DNA of 64,000 nucleotides from Metellina segmentata (taxonomy: Eukaryota; Arthropoda; Arachnida; Araneae; Tetragnathidae): assembly GCA_947359465.1 (NCBI GenBank), contig OX375877.1:56746944-56810943 (forward strand), given 5' to 3'. Each line of letters starts with the position of its first letter. Within the stretch, counting starts at the first letter, position 1. Positions 32,464 through 42,800 of this stretch are shown here, in pieces. The translations under genes and the position numbers were made by a program. Under the pieces are notes generated by a model that saw only the letters and a list, made by a program, of their open reading frames with translations, had not been told where the DNA came from and searched no databases.

Positions 32464-33230
32464 TTATAACCTCTTTTTTAATTCTCCTAAATACTCTGTT
32501 GCACCTTTGGTCATTCCTATAGGTAGTGAAATTTCATTTGTCATAGTACGTTTTAAAAGATTAAGAACTCCTCGTGGTTTTCTCCCAAACATCATTTCAA
32601 ACGGTGAGTAGCCAATCGTACTGCTAGAAATTTCATTATACGCCCAAAGACTAAATGGTATGCTTTTATCCCAATTTTTTGGATAATTTCTAATTGCAAA
32701 ATGAAGCATGTTATTCAAAGTTTGGTTAAATCTCTCAATTAAACCATTACTTTGTGGGTATCCCGGTGTACAAAAACGTGGAACTACACCTAATATTTCC
32801 TCCAATTTCATCGTTAACTCGCTAGTGGAATTTGTCTCTTGATCCGATGCAATAATTTCAGGAATTCCATACCTTTGAAAAATACCTAGCATTGCATCGC
32901 AAGTAGCTTTAGCCGATACGGAATTTAAACAAACAGCTTCTGTATAACGAGTATTTTGATCTATAATAGTTAGCACATACTTATGTCCTCTAGCAAATGG
33001 TGGTGAAATTTCTCCAATACAATCAACATTAACAATTTCCCAAACGTTTTTAGGTCTTTCTACCCTAGTTATAGGAGTTGTATCGGATCTAGTAACTTTC
33101 CTTCTTAATTGACAGTCTTTACAATTCTCGCCGCATTGTCTTATTTCAGTCTTCATCCCTGGCCAGTAAAATAATAGTTTTATCCTTTCCAAAGTACGCT
33201 TAAATCCATGATGTGCTGAAATTGTGCGCT
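32464..33230 (-). pseudogene. Element 2 integrase, longest open segment
   Basis: 242 codons open from 33192. A zinc-binding HHCC-type start extends to about 33215 ('HHGFKRTLERI', then 'CGENCKDCQ'). The core has 'VNVDCIGEI', 'EIIASDQETNSTS' and 'YPQSNGLIERFNQT', giving all three catalytic acids, followed by 'PFEMMFGRKPRG'. It lies upstream of the RT on the coding strand. Confidence 0.92.
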
Positions 33231-33373
33231 AATTCTAAAATTTTGTGTCTTTTCCCTTTAGGTAACACTAACTGACAAATGATAGTATCCTGTATATCTT
33301 CTTCGTGATAAAGAAAGCCATCGCAAATTTTGAATCCCCCTTTCTTTCTTTTTGAGAATTCAAAAGCTTCGCG

Positions 33374-34014
33374 TTATGAATTATCTTCCCGTTGCTCAAA
33401 TTTTAACTTCTCACTTTCCGAAAATTCCTGTTTTCCGCCTTCCTGTGATACAAATTCCGACTCTACACTTATTCGATCACCCCTTTCGATCTGTAAACTG
33501 TCCTGAATTTCTACCAAATCTGTTTTCTCTCCATGCCCCCTTATTATCATTGCAACTAACTTCGTCTTCCGATTCAACGATATCAGCAGAAGTTTCAGTT
33601 TTCCCTCTTATGTTACTGCGTGTAGTAACTACACCTACCTCTCCAAACAATCGATCTGAAAACTTCCCTTTCTCTCTCTGCATTAAAGCGTTAAAATCAT
33701 GCAACTACAATAAACCTTCCTTACATAAAGTAGGTGTAATTGTACAACAAATTTCTACTCCCGAATCTCCATCTCTGTTTCTTCCCTATAACCTCAGCTT
33801 CAAAACCTTTGCATTTTTGCACGTATTCGATTTCTAAAAGTCCCTTGTAATACCACTTGACCCTTGAACGGTTCCTTAGCTTCACCCAAAAGTCCTTCGC
33901 GAACACACATGATTTCCGCTCCCTTGTCAGCCATAAATTCGGCTGAAGCATCCCCGTTTTCAACGCAAACGTTTTTTTTTTTTCACTTGGTATATCTTCC
34001 TCCCCCTCTGGCAC
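33374..34014 (-). pseudogene. Element 2 protease and linker (broken)
   Basis: A frame just off the longest one reads 'AEFMADKGAEIMCVREG' near 33900-33950, resembling the aspartic protease active site with DKG in place of DTG or DSG. A charged linker with 'MHDFNALMQREKGKFS' and 'VTTRSN' follows, then the integrase. Confidence 0.6.
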
Positions 34015-34129
34015 TGATAAGGATCTCCCCTCTAAGCTTACCCTAGCTACAATGTCATCTCTTTTTACCCTGACGTTTCCAGTTTCTTCTTACCCCTCTC
34101 GTTTCGACTCGTTTCTCCTTCGATCTTGA

Positions 34130-34509
34130 GTTCCTCGACAAAACTTAGCTACATGATGAGGTGGCCCACAAGAAAAGCATCACTTCAAAAATTGTCTGTT
34201 GCCATTTGATTTTTCTCTTTGGAAATTAGAACGTTCTGCCGTTTGGCGTTTACGTTTCGGTTTCTGAATGGAACTCACAAAAACTTCCGCTTTCTGTGCA
34301 ATTTCCTTAGCACTAAGAAATCCATCGCCCTCTTGTTGTAATACATATGCCTTCACGTCGTCATCCAGACAATCTTTCAATTTGTCTGCCGTTAGCAATT
34401 TCACTAAAGATTCATAATCAGTGACCTTTCGACATGTCAAATAATATTGTAAGTACCGCTCAATTTTGGTTGCAAACTGAAAAATCGATTCGTTTTGTTT
34501 CCTCTGCAT
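34130..34509 (-). pseudogene. Element 2 gag C-terminal half with CCHC knuckle
   Basis: 'ESIFQFATKIERYLQYYLTC' and 'DCLDDDVKAYVLQQEGDG' resemble SCAN-like retrotransposon gag. After a stop, a perfect CX2CX4HX4C knuckle, 'CFSCGPPHHVAKFC', appears. Confidence 0.85.
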
Positions 34510-34731
34510 ATTATCAAACTCTTATTTTAGATTCTCGGCAGACACCTTTAGCTCGCTAAAGATAGACGTCTTAACCTCTTCATAATTATCTACCTTCTGT
34601 GTATCGAGTTTACTATAAATATGGTTTGCTAGTTCCTGATCTACCAAGCATAAGTGATTTTTCTATGTAATTCCTCAGCAATTGAATGTGTCACAAAATA
34701 ACTTTCTAAAGTTTCAAAATATTGCACAATT

Positions 34732-35007
34732 TTAATGGGATCTCTTAGGAAGGTACCGGAAGATAAATTTTAAATAGTCTGCCACTGAATTATGTCGTAA
34801 TACTACAGGTGTCATTGAGTCAGTATTAGATTGATGGTTAGAATATTCCAACCTTAGTCGTTCTACTTTTAGCTTTTCAAGCTCAATCTCACGCTTTGCA
34901 AGCTCTGTTTCATGCCTTGCAAGCTCTGTTTCATGCTTTGCAAGCTCTGTTTCATGCTTTGCAAGCTCTGTTTCATGCTTTGCAAGCTCTATCTTCATTT
35001 CTAACAC
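34732..35007 (-). pseudogene. Element 2 gag N-terminal coiled coil made of 7-residue repeats
   Basis: 91 codons open. Residues about 6-40 are five near-identical copies of ELAKHET, then 'ELAKREIELEKLKVERLRLE'. The heptad spacing gives a coiled coil. At DNA level it is a 21-bp minisatellite ('gcaagctctgtttcatgcttt'). Confidence 0.88.
34880..34995. repeat. 21-bp minisatellite inside gag
   Basis: About five copies of 'gcaagctctgtttcatgcttt' with one or two changes. Because 21 is a multiple of three, copy-number change keeps the frame and lengthens the coil by whole heptads. Confidence 0.92.
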
Positions 35008-35437
35008 AGAATCTCATTACTACCACTATCGTTATCTAGACATTCTACTTCTGGTTTTCCTCTTACCCATTATGTAACAAATCAATGTGTGTATCAAGAA
35101 TATTCTTCAAATCAAATCACACCAATAATTGAACACAATATAAACAAAATCATACAATAATTGAATACAACGCAGACAAAATCACATTATCACCAAATAA
35201 AATCACTATCCGTAACACTAAATGTTGATCGAAATCTCGCAATGCACAGGGACAGAAAAAGCAAAACGAAACTGCACTTACCGCCTATTTGTTTCGAGGT
35301 ATTCCATTCCTCACGTCATTCACAAAGCACATAAAGAAACTCTCCATCCAGGGCACACATCTCACTAAACGTTTCCTCTAAAGCTCAAAAATTTAACGCA
35401 GCCATATCATCAATCCAGGCGATATGCGCCAAATAGT

Positions 35438-35694
35438 TGTTAGGTTTTGGTTCGTTTGATGAAGTGGCGTATTGTTAAGAAAAAAACTAAGCTTTGAGAA
35501 TAAAACGTTTATTCTTGACTAATGAAAATTAAACTAATATATACAGAAGACTAAAGGATTAACATAGCCTGAGCAGGGGATCACACATCCACACTTCACC
35601 AGACACAACAGGAATACCTTCCTCTTTTCCTGCGCACTTTCTACCCACCCTGCACTGTAGCCTTTCGGTTGCAGTTAGGGGTGGTGATCTCACA
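35438..35694 (-). repeat. Element 2, 5' LTR
   Basis: 'tgttaggttttggttcgtt..gtggtgatctcaca', TG..CA termini, followed by 'ataag', which also precedes the other LTR. The interior side on the coding strand reads 'actatttggcgcatatcgcc', the likely primer-binding area. Confidence 0.93.
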
Positions 35695-36191
35695 ATAAGC
35701 ATTTTCATCCTTTTTACTTGAATTCCAACCAAGGATATATCAACCGATGACCTTCTCAGTGCGCTCGCCGCACACATTTTGACGTTGCCAAATCCGTACA
35801 TTACATTGGAAGCTGTTTCTATTTGTAGATCTAACTTTTTCGCAATAGAATTTCGGAAAATAACGGAATCGCTTCAGGTATCAATCAAAGCTGCAAACTC
35901 CAAAAATGACTTGTTTATCCGCGCAATTTTAACATAAAATGACGCTTCACTGTCTATTCCACCCCCGCTAGTCGTAACTAAGTTTTGATCTCCTTTTCGA
36001 TGTATTCCCTTCAATTCTTTCCTTTTGTCTGTCAACACCTTGTCTAATTTGATCGAACTTATTGTTTTGTCCAGGACAAGCTCTAGCGAAATGCGTATTT
36101 CCGTTACAAATGAAACATCTCCTATCTTGCTGTATTGAATGGAGCCCTTCTGTCTGCCTACTGTGTTTGTTATTATTACTTCGGGTTGCAA
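35695..36191 (-). pseudogene. Element 1 CCHC knuckle and protease (broken)
   Basis: Near 36075-36118 'CFICNGNTHFARAC' is a perfect CX2CX4HX4C knuckle. Further on, 'LEFAALIDT' is followed by TGA where the DTG motif needs Gly, and 'SDSVIF' comes next. Element 2 inserted about 60 codons later. Confidence 0.8.
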
Positions 36192-36299
36192 AACGTCCGT
36201 TACTGAAACTACGATATTTGTGTTTCTTTCACACCCAACTGTCTAGACATAACCTCGTATTATTTTCATACATATTTGGATTTCCGTTTTTGAATTTTG

Positions 36300-37145
36300 A
36301 CAAGTTACTTTCGTTTTGTACATATCCATATTGATCTAGTTTCTAGTTTTGTCCGCTAATACTGAGGATTTTTTATTTCAACCCATTCGTCCACGAAATG
36401 TTCTTTTACTTCAACGGGAAATTTTCTTTTTAATTGATCTGTTATGATCAACTATCTATGACCATCAAAATCACTTACGTTAGTTCCGCGTAATCATTCA
36501 TCAAAGTAGTTTTGTAATTCGTACTTGAAATTTATCCATGTACTTTTGGGTATTTTGGCATGGTCAAAGAACTTCTGTCGGAATTTATCCGGACTTATTT
36601 AAACTCTTTTAATAGTAAACCTCCAATGTGTCCTTAGTCATGCAAAAGTTATTTCGGAACTCTCGCAATAATTTGGTTAATTCCATACGGTAATAAATTA
36701 ACTAAATGATTAACCTAATTCTCAGGACTTAGATTTAAACGTTTTGCTAGTTATTCAAACAATACGAGGTAGAATATGATGTCCCCATTCCTCATTTCAT
36801 ATCGTTGCATTATTTTAGTAATCATGCAATTGGTAGAAATTTCATTTTCGTTTCTATTTTCGCTCTCGTTTGATACGTTACTTTTTCTATTCTTAATTGT
36901 TCTAGTTCAAACTCTCTTTCTAATTCGCGTTCACTTAGTTTTTGGTTTTCTTCTCTGGTACTAACTATCGCTTTCAACGAATGACGCGTGAATTCCTCAC
37001 CACAGTCCTTACTTTTCCTAATTAACTCTCCAATTTCAACAACTGCGTGAACAGGTAATTTTATATTTAACTCTTCAGCGAAAGAAATTAAATCTACCTT
37101 TTTTGATTTTGCTAGAAATGCTAGTTTGCTTATACACTCTTTCAA
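36300..37145 (-). pseudogene. Element 1 gag (broken)
   Basis: It starts at ATG 37145 ('MKECISKLAFLAKSKKVDLI') with a charged helical stretch ('ELEREFELEQLRIEK'). Downstream, in other frames, it reads 'TWINFKYELQNYF' and 'LIITDQLKRKFPVEVKEHF', resembling the gag of the element at 49158-57574. Confidence 0.8.
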
Positions 37146-37159
37146 TTTTCATAAACAAT

Positions 37160-37445
37160 TTAACACATAAAATAAAAATAATAATTCACTTTACACAATT
37201 TCACACAGAATTAAAAAATAATAAACTACTTAACACAATTTCACACAGAATTTAAAAAATAAGCTACCTAATAATCTCACACAGAATTTAAAAAATAATC
37301 TCTTAAAAATTTCACACAGAAATTAAAAGTAAACTTCTCAACCATAAACGCTCAACAAACCCTTTCATAGTTGCATCACTGCCTATGGACAATTCGGTAA
37401 GGGAATACAATTACTTTGAATGAGGGAATACAATTACTTTGAAGA
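37160..37445. repeat. A/T-rich short tandem repeats upstream of element 1 gag
   Basis: Four diverged units containing 'acaatttcacacagaatttaaaaaata' at 37195-37335, and two copies of 'agggaatacaattactttgaa' at 37400-37443. Possibly the leader or LTR remnant of element 1. Confidence 0.65.
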
Positions 37446-37517
37446 TTAAGATTTCCCAACTCATATTTATTGATGATGGGGGTTTACTAGTTAAAGATTC
37501 TTATTTAGTTGACTTGT

Positions 37518-37523
37518 TTTATT
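37518..37523 (-). terminator. Candidate polyadenylation signal AATAAA for gene 2
   Basis: AATAAA on the coding strand about 51 nt after the gene 2 stop codon. Position is typical, though the hexamer is common in this AT-rich DNA. Confidence 0.5.
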
Positions 37524-37573
37524 TCACATTGAATAATCTGCAACTAACTGGTAAGAAACGGAAAAAAAGGCAT

Positions 37574-37813
37574 CTAAAATATTTCGAAACAATATTTACT
37601 TTCCAAGTTTGGTTCCAATGGCGGAGTTATTTCTTTGACATTACAAGGTAGAGAACTTTGAATATGATTACTTATCCAGTCTAGGTAATACGACACTCTT
37701 GCATAGACATCTGGACAGCACCTTTTTGCACATTCGATACAGCCCCAATTGACCAATCCAACGAGGAACCATTTCTCATCGTATTTAACTAAGAGTGGGC
37801 CCCCTGAGTCCCT
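37574..37813 (-). CDS. Gene 2 last exon: Ser195 region and C-terminal tail
   Basis: 240 bp. The acceptor 'ttttattacag' precedes AGG GAC TCA GGG GGC CCA, in phase 0. It encodes 'RDSGGPLLVKYDEKWF', 'VGLVNWGCIECAKRCCPDVY' and 'WISNHIQSS', then a tail rich in Pro/Glu ending 'YCFEIF', stop TAG at 37574-37576. A shift of acceptor to the next AG would break the frame, so Arg193 is not an exon-border artefact. Confidence 0.9.
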   Translation of the reverse strand, partial: RDSGGPLLVKYDEKWFLVGLVNWGCIECAKRCCPDVYARVSYYLDWISNHIQSSLPCNVKEITPPLEPNLESKYCFEIF

Positions 37814-39799
37814 CTGTAATAAAAGCGTATGTAAAGCATAAGACGTTGCGAAACAAGTATACTGTGTGTTTTAATATGTAAGGAAGTTAGTGTATGTTGG
37901 ACCACATTTAATATCAATTAAATCTCCGATAAAATGAAATCTGAAATCGGGAGATTTCTGATTAGTGTGATGCTGCTTAAACTTCACAATACACTGAAGA
38001 ACCAAATAACCACATCTGTTAACGCCTTATTCGAACTGTAAAATATATTTGTGTTTAATTCATATTCTTTTCTGTAATCGCTCCCAATATTTCATGTTCT
38101 CAATCGCTCACAATATTTCATGTTCTTAATCGCATCAGAATTCATGGATTGTCATCTATCGATGTTCATTTACTAGAATAAGTAGCAACTAGAATACAAG
38201 AACAACTTTTCATGCAATGTATCGTACTCTCAGAATGGACGTTGTCTGTGTAGTATTTCGCAGTTCTCTATTCCATAAACTTTCGTTTGTAACTACATCG
38301 CTTTTTTATTTCTCAAAATATTATCGTATCACGATTTCATTACCATAAAAACATGTATTCGTTAAAAGAATGCATGGATTGTTTAAAAATATATTCGATC
38401 GAAATATATCCTATCCTTTCAATAGAATTTTTTCTAACTGTTAGGAGTAGAATACGTCAGTGAGGCCATATTTGATTGGCACTCATGAAGTCCGAATTTT
38501 TTGCAATTTTTGATTCCCGGCGAATTTTAAAATTCAATCTTAAACATTTTAAAATGGATTTAATAAATTTAATTATTATTCTTTTTCTTAGAATGGCAAC
38601 AGCGTAAAAGAACAGATTATAATTTTTGATTTCGTTTCTATTTTCATTTTGCGCAGAGAAATGATTTTCCATCAGACGATATACAACAAATAAACTTTTA
38701 ACTGGAGTTAAGTAGTTATTTTTTCTATATCCGAGACCGTTAAAGATAGAGTAAAAATGTCAAAAGATTTGAAATGTGCTTAAAATTTTACATTAGATCA
38801 ATACTTAAAATATATTTAAAATATATTAAAAAATATTTTTGTCTTTACTAAAACTAAACTCAAATATTTAACTAATATTTTTAAATTGTATATTTTTATA
38901 TTTTCGCAAGAGAATCCGACGTCACGCCAGCATTCGCGTTCGAGAAATCAACAGATTCAATTTCCTGGGCTCAAACAATTAAAGCGAAGGAAATCAAAAC
39001 AAATAAAAACATTGTTGACTGACATTGATAATTTTTTTTGTTGAAAATCTAAATTATTGAAGATAGATTGAAAATTTCAACGGAATTGAAATATGCGGAA
39101 GGCACGTGCACGGTTGTTACCGGGCTGCATATTAACAACCTTTACCTGGAATAGAAGACATGGGGAAATTTTAAGCCCGCTGATTCGTTGGTTTCAAACT
39201 GTCAAATATGACGTCACTACGTGACATCATCATTAATGGCGATGCTTCACGTGGACTCTGTCATTACTCATTACTCGGTAGTTTCTACTTGGAATGAAAG
39301 CCTGTGGAAAAACCTCTGCAACATAAATAACGAATCTATACAACAGATCCCCAGTAATAGCGAAAAACTCCCTTGCTTCCGCCTTCTATTCTGTTCAAGG
39401 ACCCAAGTATCCTTTAAAGTTAGAAAATGGATTATTTTTTAACTATGCGTGTAGATATCTATACTGGAATTAAAACTAAACACAAAACATTTACGATCAA
39501 ATTGCGAGTACATGGCACAAGCCGTTGAACTGTCGCTTGGTAATCATCTAAAAGCTATTGCTTTCTTTTTTATTAGTATTATCTTTTTGGTTGAAGCAGC
39601 TTCAAATTTTATTTTCGCAAACATTGCAAGTAAATAGTGGTACTTTTCACACATGCGGAGTGCGCACTATTAGTGAGTGACGTCATAAATCTCGGAGAGA
39701 GCAACGAATCAATGGGGGGGGGGGGCTAAAATTTCCCCATGTCTTCTATTCCAGGTAAAGGTTGGTAATATGCCACCGGGCTAGCCACGCAGTGGCTAG

Positions 39800-39882
<83 letters not shown>

Positions 39883-42800
39883 GGAAAACATAGGCTATTA
39901 CTTTCCTGTCTTCAGATCAAGCTGTAGCACTTACAACTATGAAGATTGTCGCACAGGTAGTTCTAAAAGTGTCCTTCGAAGCCCCATTTTTAAAACCTAA
40001 TGTTTTGCTTCCTGCAAAATTTGAATATTGACAAGGAAACACGTTCTACAGGAAACTCTAAAGTTTGTTTTCATGCAATGATTGAATATGGACAAGGAAA
40101 CATGTCCTAAAGGAAACTGAAAGGATACAATAGCTCTTATTTTGGACGCGAGTTTTTCTCAACAAGCATAACTTTGTCACAAGAAAATCCCTGCGATTAA
40201 TAATTAAAATATTTAATTTTTCATAACTTAAATTTTGTAATGGAACACGAAAAGCCATAACAAGCCTGATTATAGACCAATCCGCATCCATGAAAATTGA
40301 CACACACATAGTCCTAAAAGTGCCCATCGCGAAGCACCAATTTTTAAATAAAAAGTGTGTTTTCCTGCAATAAATGAAATGGTCAGGGAAACACGTTTTA
40401 CAGGGTTTGTATACTAGAGTTAACGCAGGGAAATGTCGCGGTCAATATTAGCTGTCGTGGTAGGAAACACGTTCTACAGGGTTGTGTAGTTGAGTTAAAA
40501 CAGGGAAATGTCGTGTTCATATTTTACCTTTCACGTTAGGAAACACGTTCTTCAGGTTTTATGTATTTAAGGGGTCCGGGACACAAAAATTGTCAAATTT
40601 TCGAAACATTTTTTTATTATTATTTTAAGAAATTCTCTGTGTTTTTCTGCTTAGAAAGACGTCTATATCATGTTTCTATCTTAATTAGAACTAGAGATAT
40701 ACTAATTTTTGTGGTGCGTTGTTTTTAAAATCTAACACTCTTGACAGTTGTTGTTATGGCAACAACATCTGTCTTTAAAACTTTAAATGCGTTTTTCTCC
40801 CTGATACATTTTTTCAAGATTTCCTGTATTCAGATTGCTATAAGTCGAAAACCAATAAAGTTTAAGGGTTGAAATTTGAAATATATATTTTTTAAACATT
40901 ATACTTTAATTTTGATTCAGAAAATTTGAAACAAATATTTACTTTAAAAAAAAAAAAAAAAGCCTTTTTTTTTAAAAAGTACCTTAAAATTTTCAAAAAT
41001 TTTCATTCTAATATTTTTTATTAAAATAATATTTTTTAAATTGCTGAATCATAATGAAAGTTTATAAATTTATGAAAAATTTACTGCAAGAATTTTGAAA
41101 ATTGATTAAGAATATTTTGAGTTTTAGCAATTTAAAATGACCCCTCTTTTTTTCAAAAAATTTTAATTAAAAATTTTTTTTTTAATTTTGTGTTGTGATT
41201 TTGTTTATTAGTTATATGGGTAATCAGTACAAAAAAATTCTAAATTCTAAACGAATTAATAAAAACAAATTTTCAATGTGTCCCGATTGACCTTAAGTTA
41301 ACACAGGGAATTGTCGTGTTCATATTTTAGATATCGCGATCATATTTGAAACCAGGGAAGCCCCGGTTTAATCAGCTATTCGATTATAAAGCGTTTGTAT
41401 TTCGATATACTACTTCCGTCAAACTAAGTGAAATAATTTTAAGAACTTTCTCCGTGCCCGGTGACACTCAGAATTGGATATCCGTATTTTTTGGATTCCC
41501 ATCTTTCGATATCTTGGATCAGCTTAAGCTGATCACTCTCAATCTGTAAGCCTTTTCATACCATTATCTGACAACTTGCTATGCTTTCGCATAGTGTACC
41601 TTTATGAGCAAAAACAATGCTATTGGAAAACTTGATTTTTGATTAACACTGTTAAATTAATGAGCTGTACGGCAATCGTTTTATACTCAGTGTTATTTCC
41701 ATGGAGATTTCTAATGTAATGAATTTTGATATTTCGTACATCATTTCTCTCATGACATCTCACAACCAATCAAAACAATTAGTAACTCCGCCTACTCGTA
41801 ACGTCACACAACCAATCTGCATATTTTGCAATTTGGTATTACAAGATATGTGGTTATTTAGTCATTAAGAGTGGGAACCAACTCTACACCCTCGTAAATC
41901 TGGTATTAACTGAGGGTTAAAAAATACTAGTCAAACCACGTGACTCGAATACCAAAACGCTGGAGCTGGACACTTACTTGGCCTTTTTTTTTTCAAATAA
42001 CAATATGTCTACAATATCCTTTTATATTAATCATCGGTACATGGAAGATGTATTCTTCTAATTGGTGGATGCATTGAATGAAACAGTGATGCATGCATAG
42101 TTTTATGAGCTAAAATTAAATTGTATGCTTGAAATTGTTTGTTTCTAATTTTTATAGATGACATTACTCCAACCCCACATCTAGAGCCTAGACCACAGAA
42201 AGGTTTGTAGTAAGTTTATAAGTAAAGGATTTTTTCACTTAGTTCTTAAATACTGTCTCTAAGGAAAAATATACAGTTACAGAGAAAAACATATATGATC
42301 CAAATAATGCAAGAGAGAAAATTGACGGGCTGTGTCGGGAGACGGCTGATAGGTTTAAGGCAAAGCATACGTCAGTGAGGTCATATAGTGAATAGGAGTG
42401 AAATAACTTAGTACTACACAGTTTTAATTTCACACATTAAATGTACTAAATTATGTAAGCATTGCCGAACAAAGTCTCAATTTCGAGGATCTCTCCGAGA
42501 CTGCTGACGCTCAGCATCAGATGTTGGAATCTTCATGGATTTCCCATGTCTCGATATTTTTTCCTGTTGACGTTGTTGTAATTTTTTCTTGTGTTTATTA
42601 TGCATGTATTTGAACATTTTGAAATGTTTGCGAAATGTCTACACTTTGATGTCCGATATCTAAACAAGTATTAAGTATTTTGGTTTTCTTTTTATAATTA
42701 TTTATAAAATGAAGCAAATGATACCTCGAACGTCGTGCTAGCACAAAGTAGGCCTGTGCTAGCTAATATAATGTGACTGGCTGTGCGCATTTGAGACTCA

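Larger units (their letters stand above)
30186..35694 (-). mobile_element. LTR retrotransposon (element 2), Gmr1-like order with integrase before RT
   Basis: Bounded by LTRs 35438-35694 (5') and 30186-30473 (3'), with the 5-bp target duplication 'ataag' on both sides. Coding order on the minus strand is coiled-coil gag, CCHC knuckle, protease, integrase, RT, RNase H. Most Ty3/gypsy elements have integrase last. The integrase-first order is known from the Gmr1-like lineage (family knowledge). The integrase triad and the YxDD box are intact, but stops and frameshifts break the polyprotein. It sits inside element 1 in the same orientation. Confidence 0.9.
27020..37145 (-). mobile_element. Ty3/gypsy-type retrotransposon (element 1), split by element 2
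   Basis: On the minus strand the order is: coiled-coil gag (37145-36300), CCHC knuckle (about 36118-36075), protease (about 35910-35700), interruption by element 2 (35694-30186), then RT (29520-29090), RNase H (28895-28185) and integrase (28100-27020). This is the standard Ty3/gypsy order. The reading frame is cut by many stops. The coding sequence on either side of the interruption resumes at the same place in the protein after removing one 5-bp duplication (ataag). I could not define LTRs of element 1 itself. Confidence 0.85.

Noticed and set aside
33352..33837. 161-codon plus-strand ORF as a gene
   Set aside because: It is the antisense shadow of the protease/linker region of element 2, with low-complexity Ser/Pro composition.
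34880..34995. CRISPR-like array
   Set aside because: The 21-bp units are contiguous with no spacers, in an animal retrotransposon gag gene.
40387..40560. CRISPR-like array (regular 76-bp spacing)
   Set aside because: The intervening sequence is itself repeated, so it is an ordinary tandem repeat.
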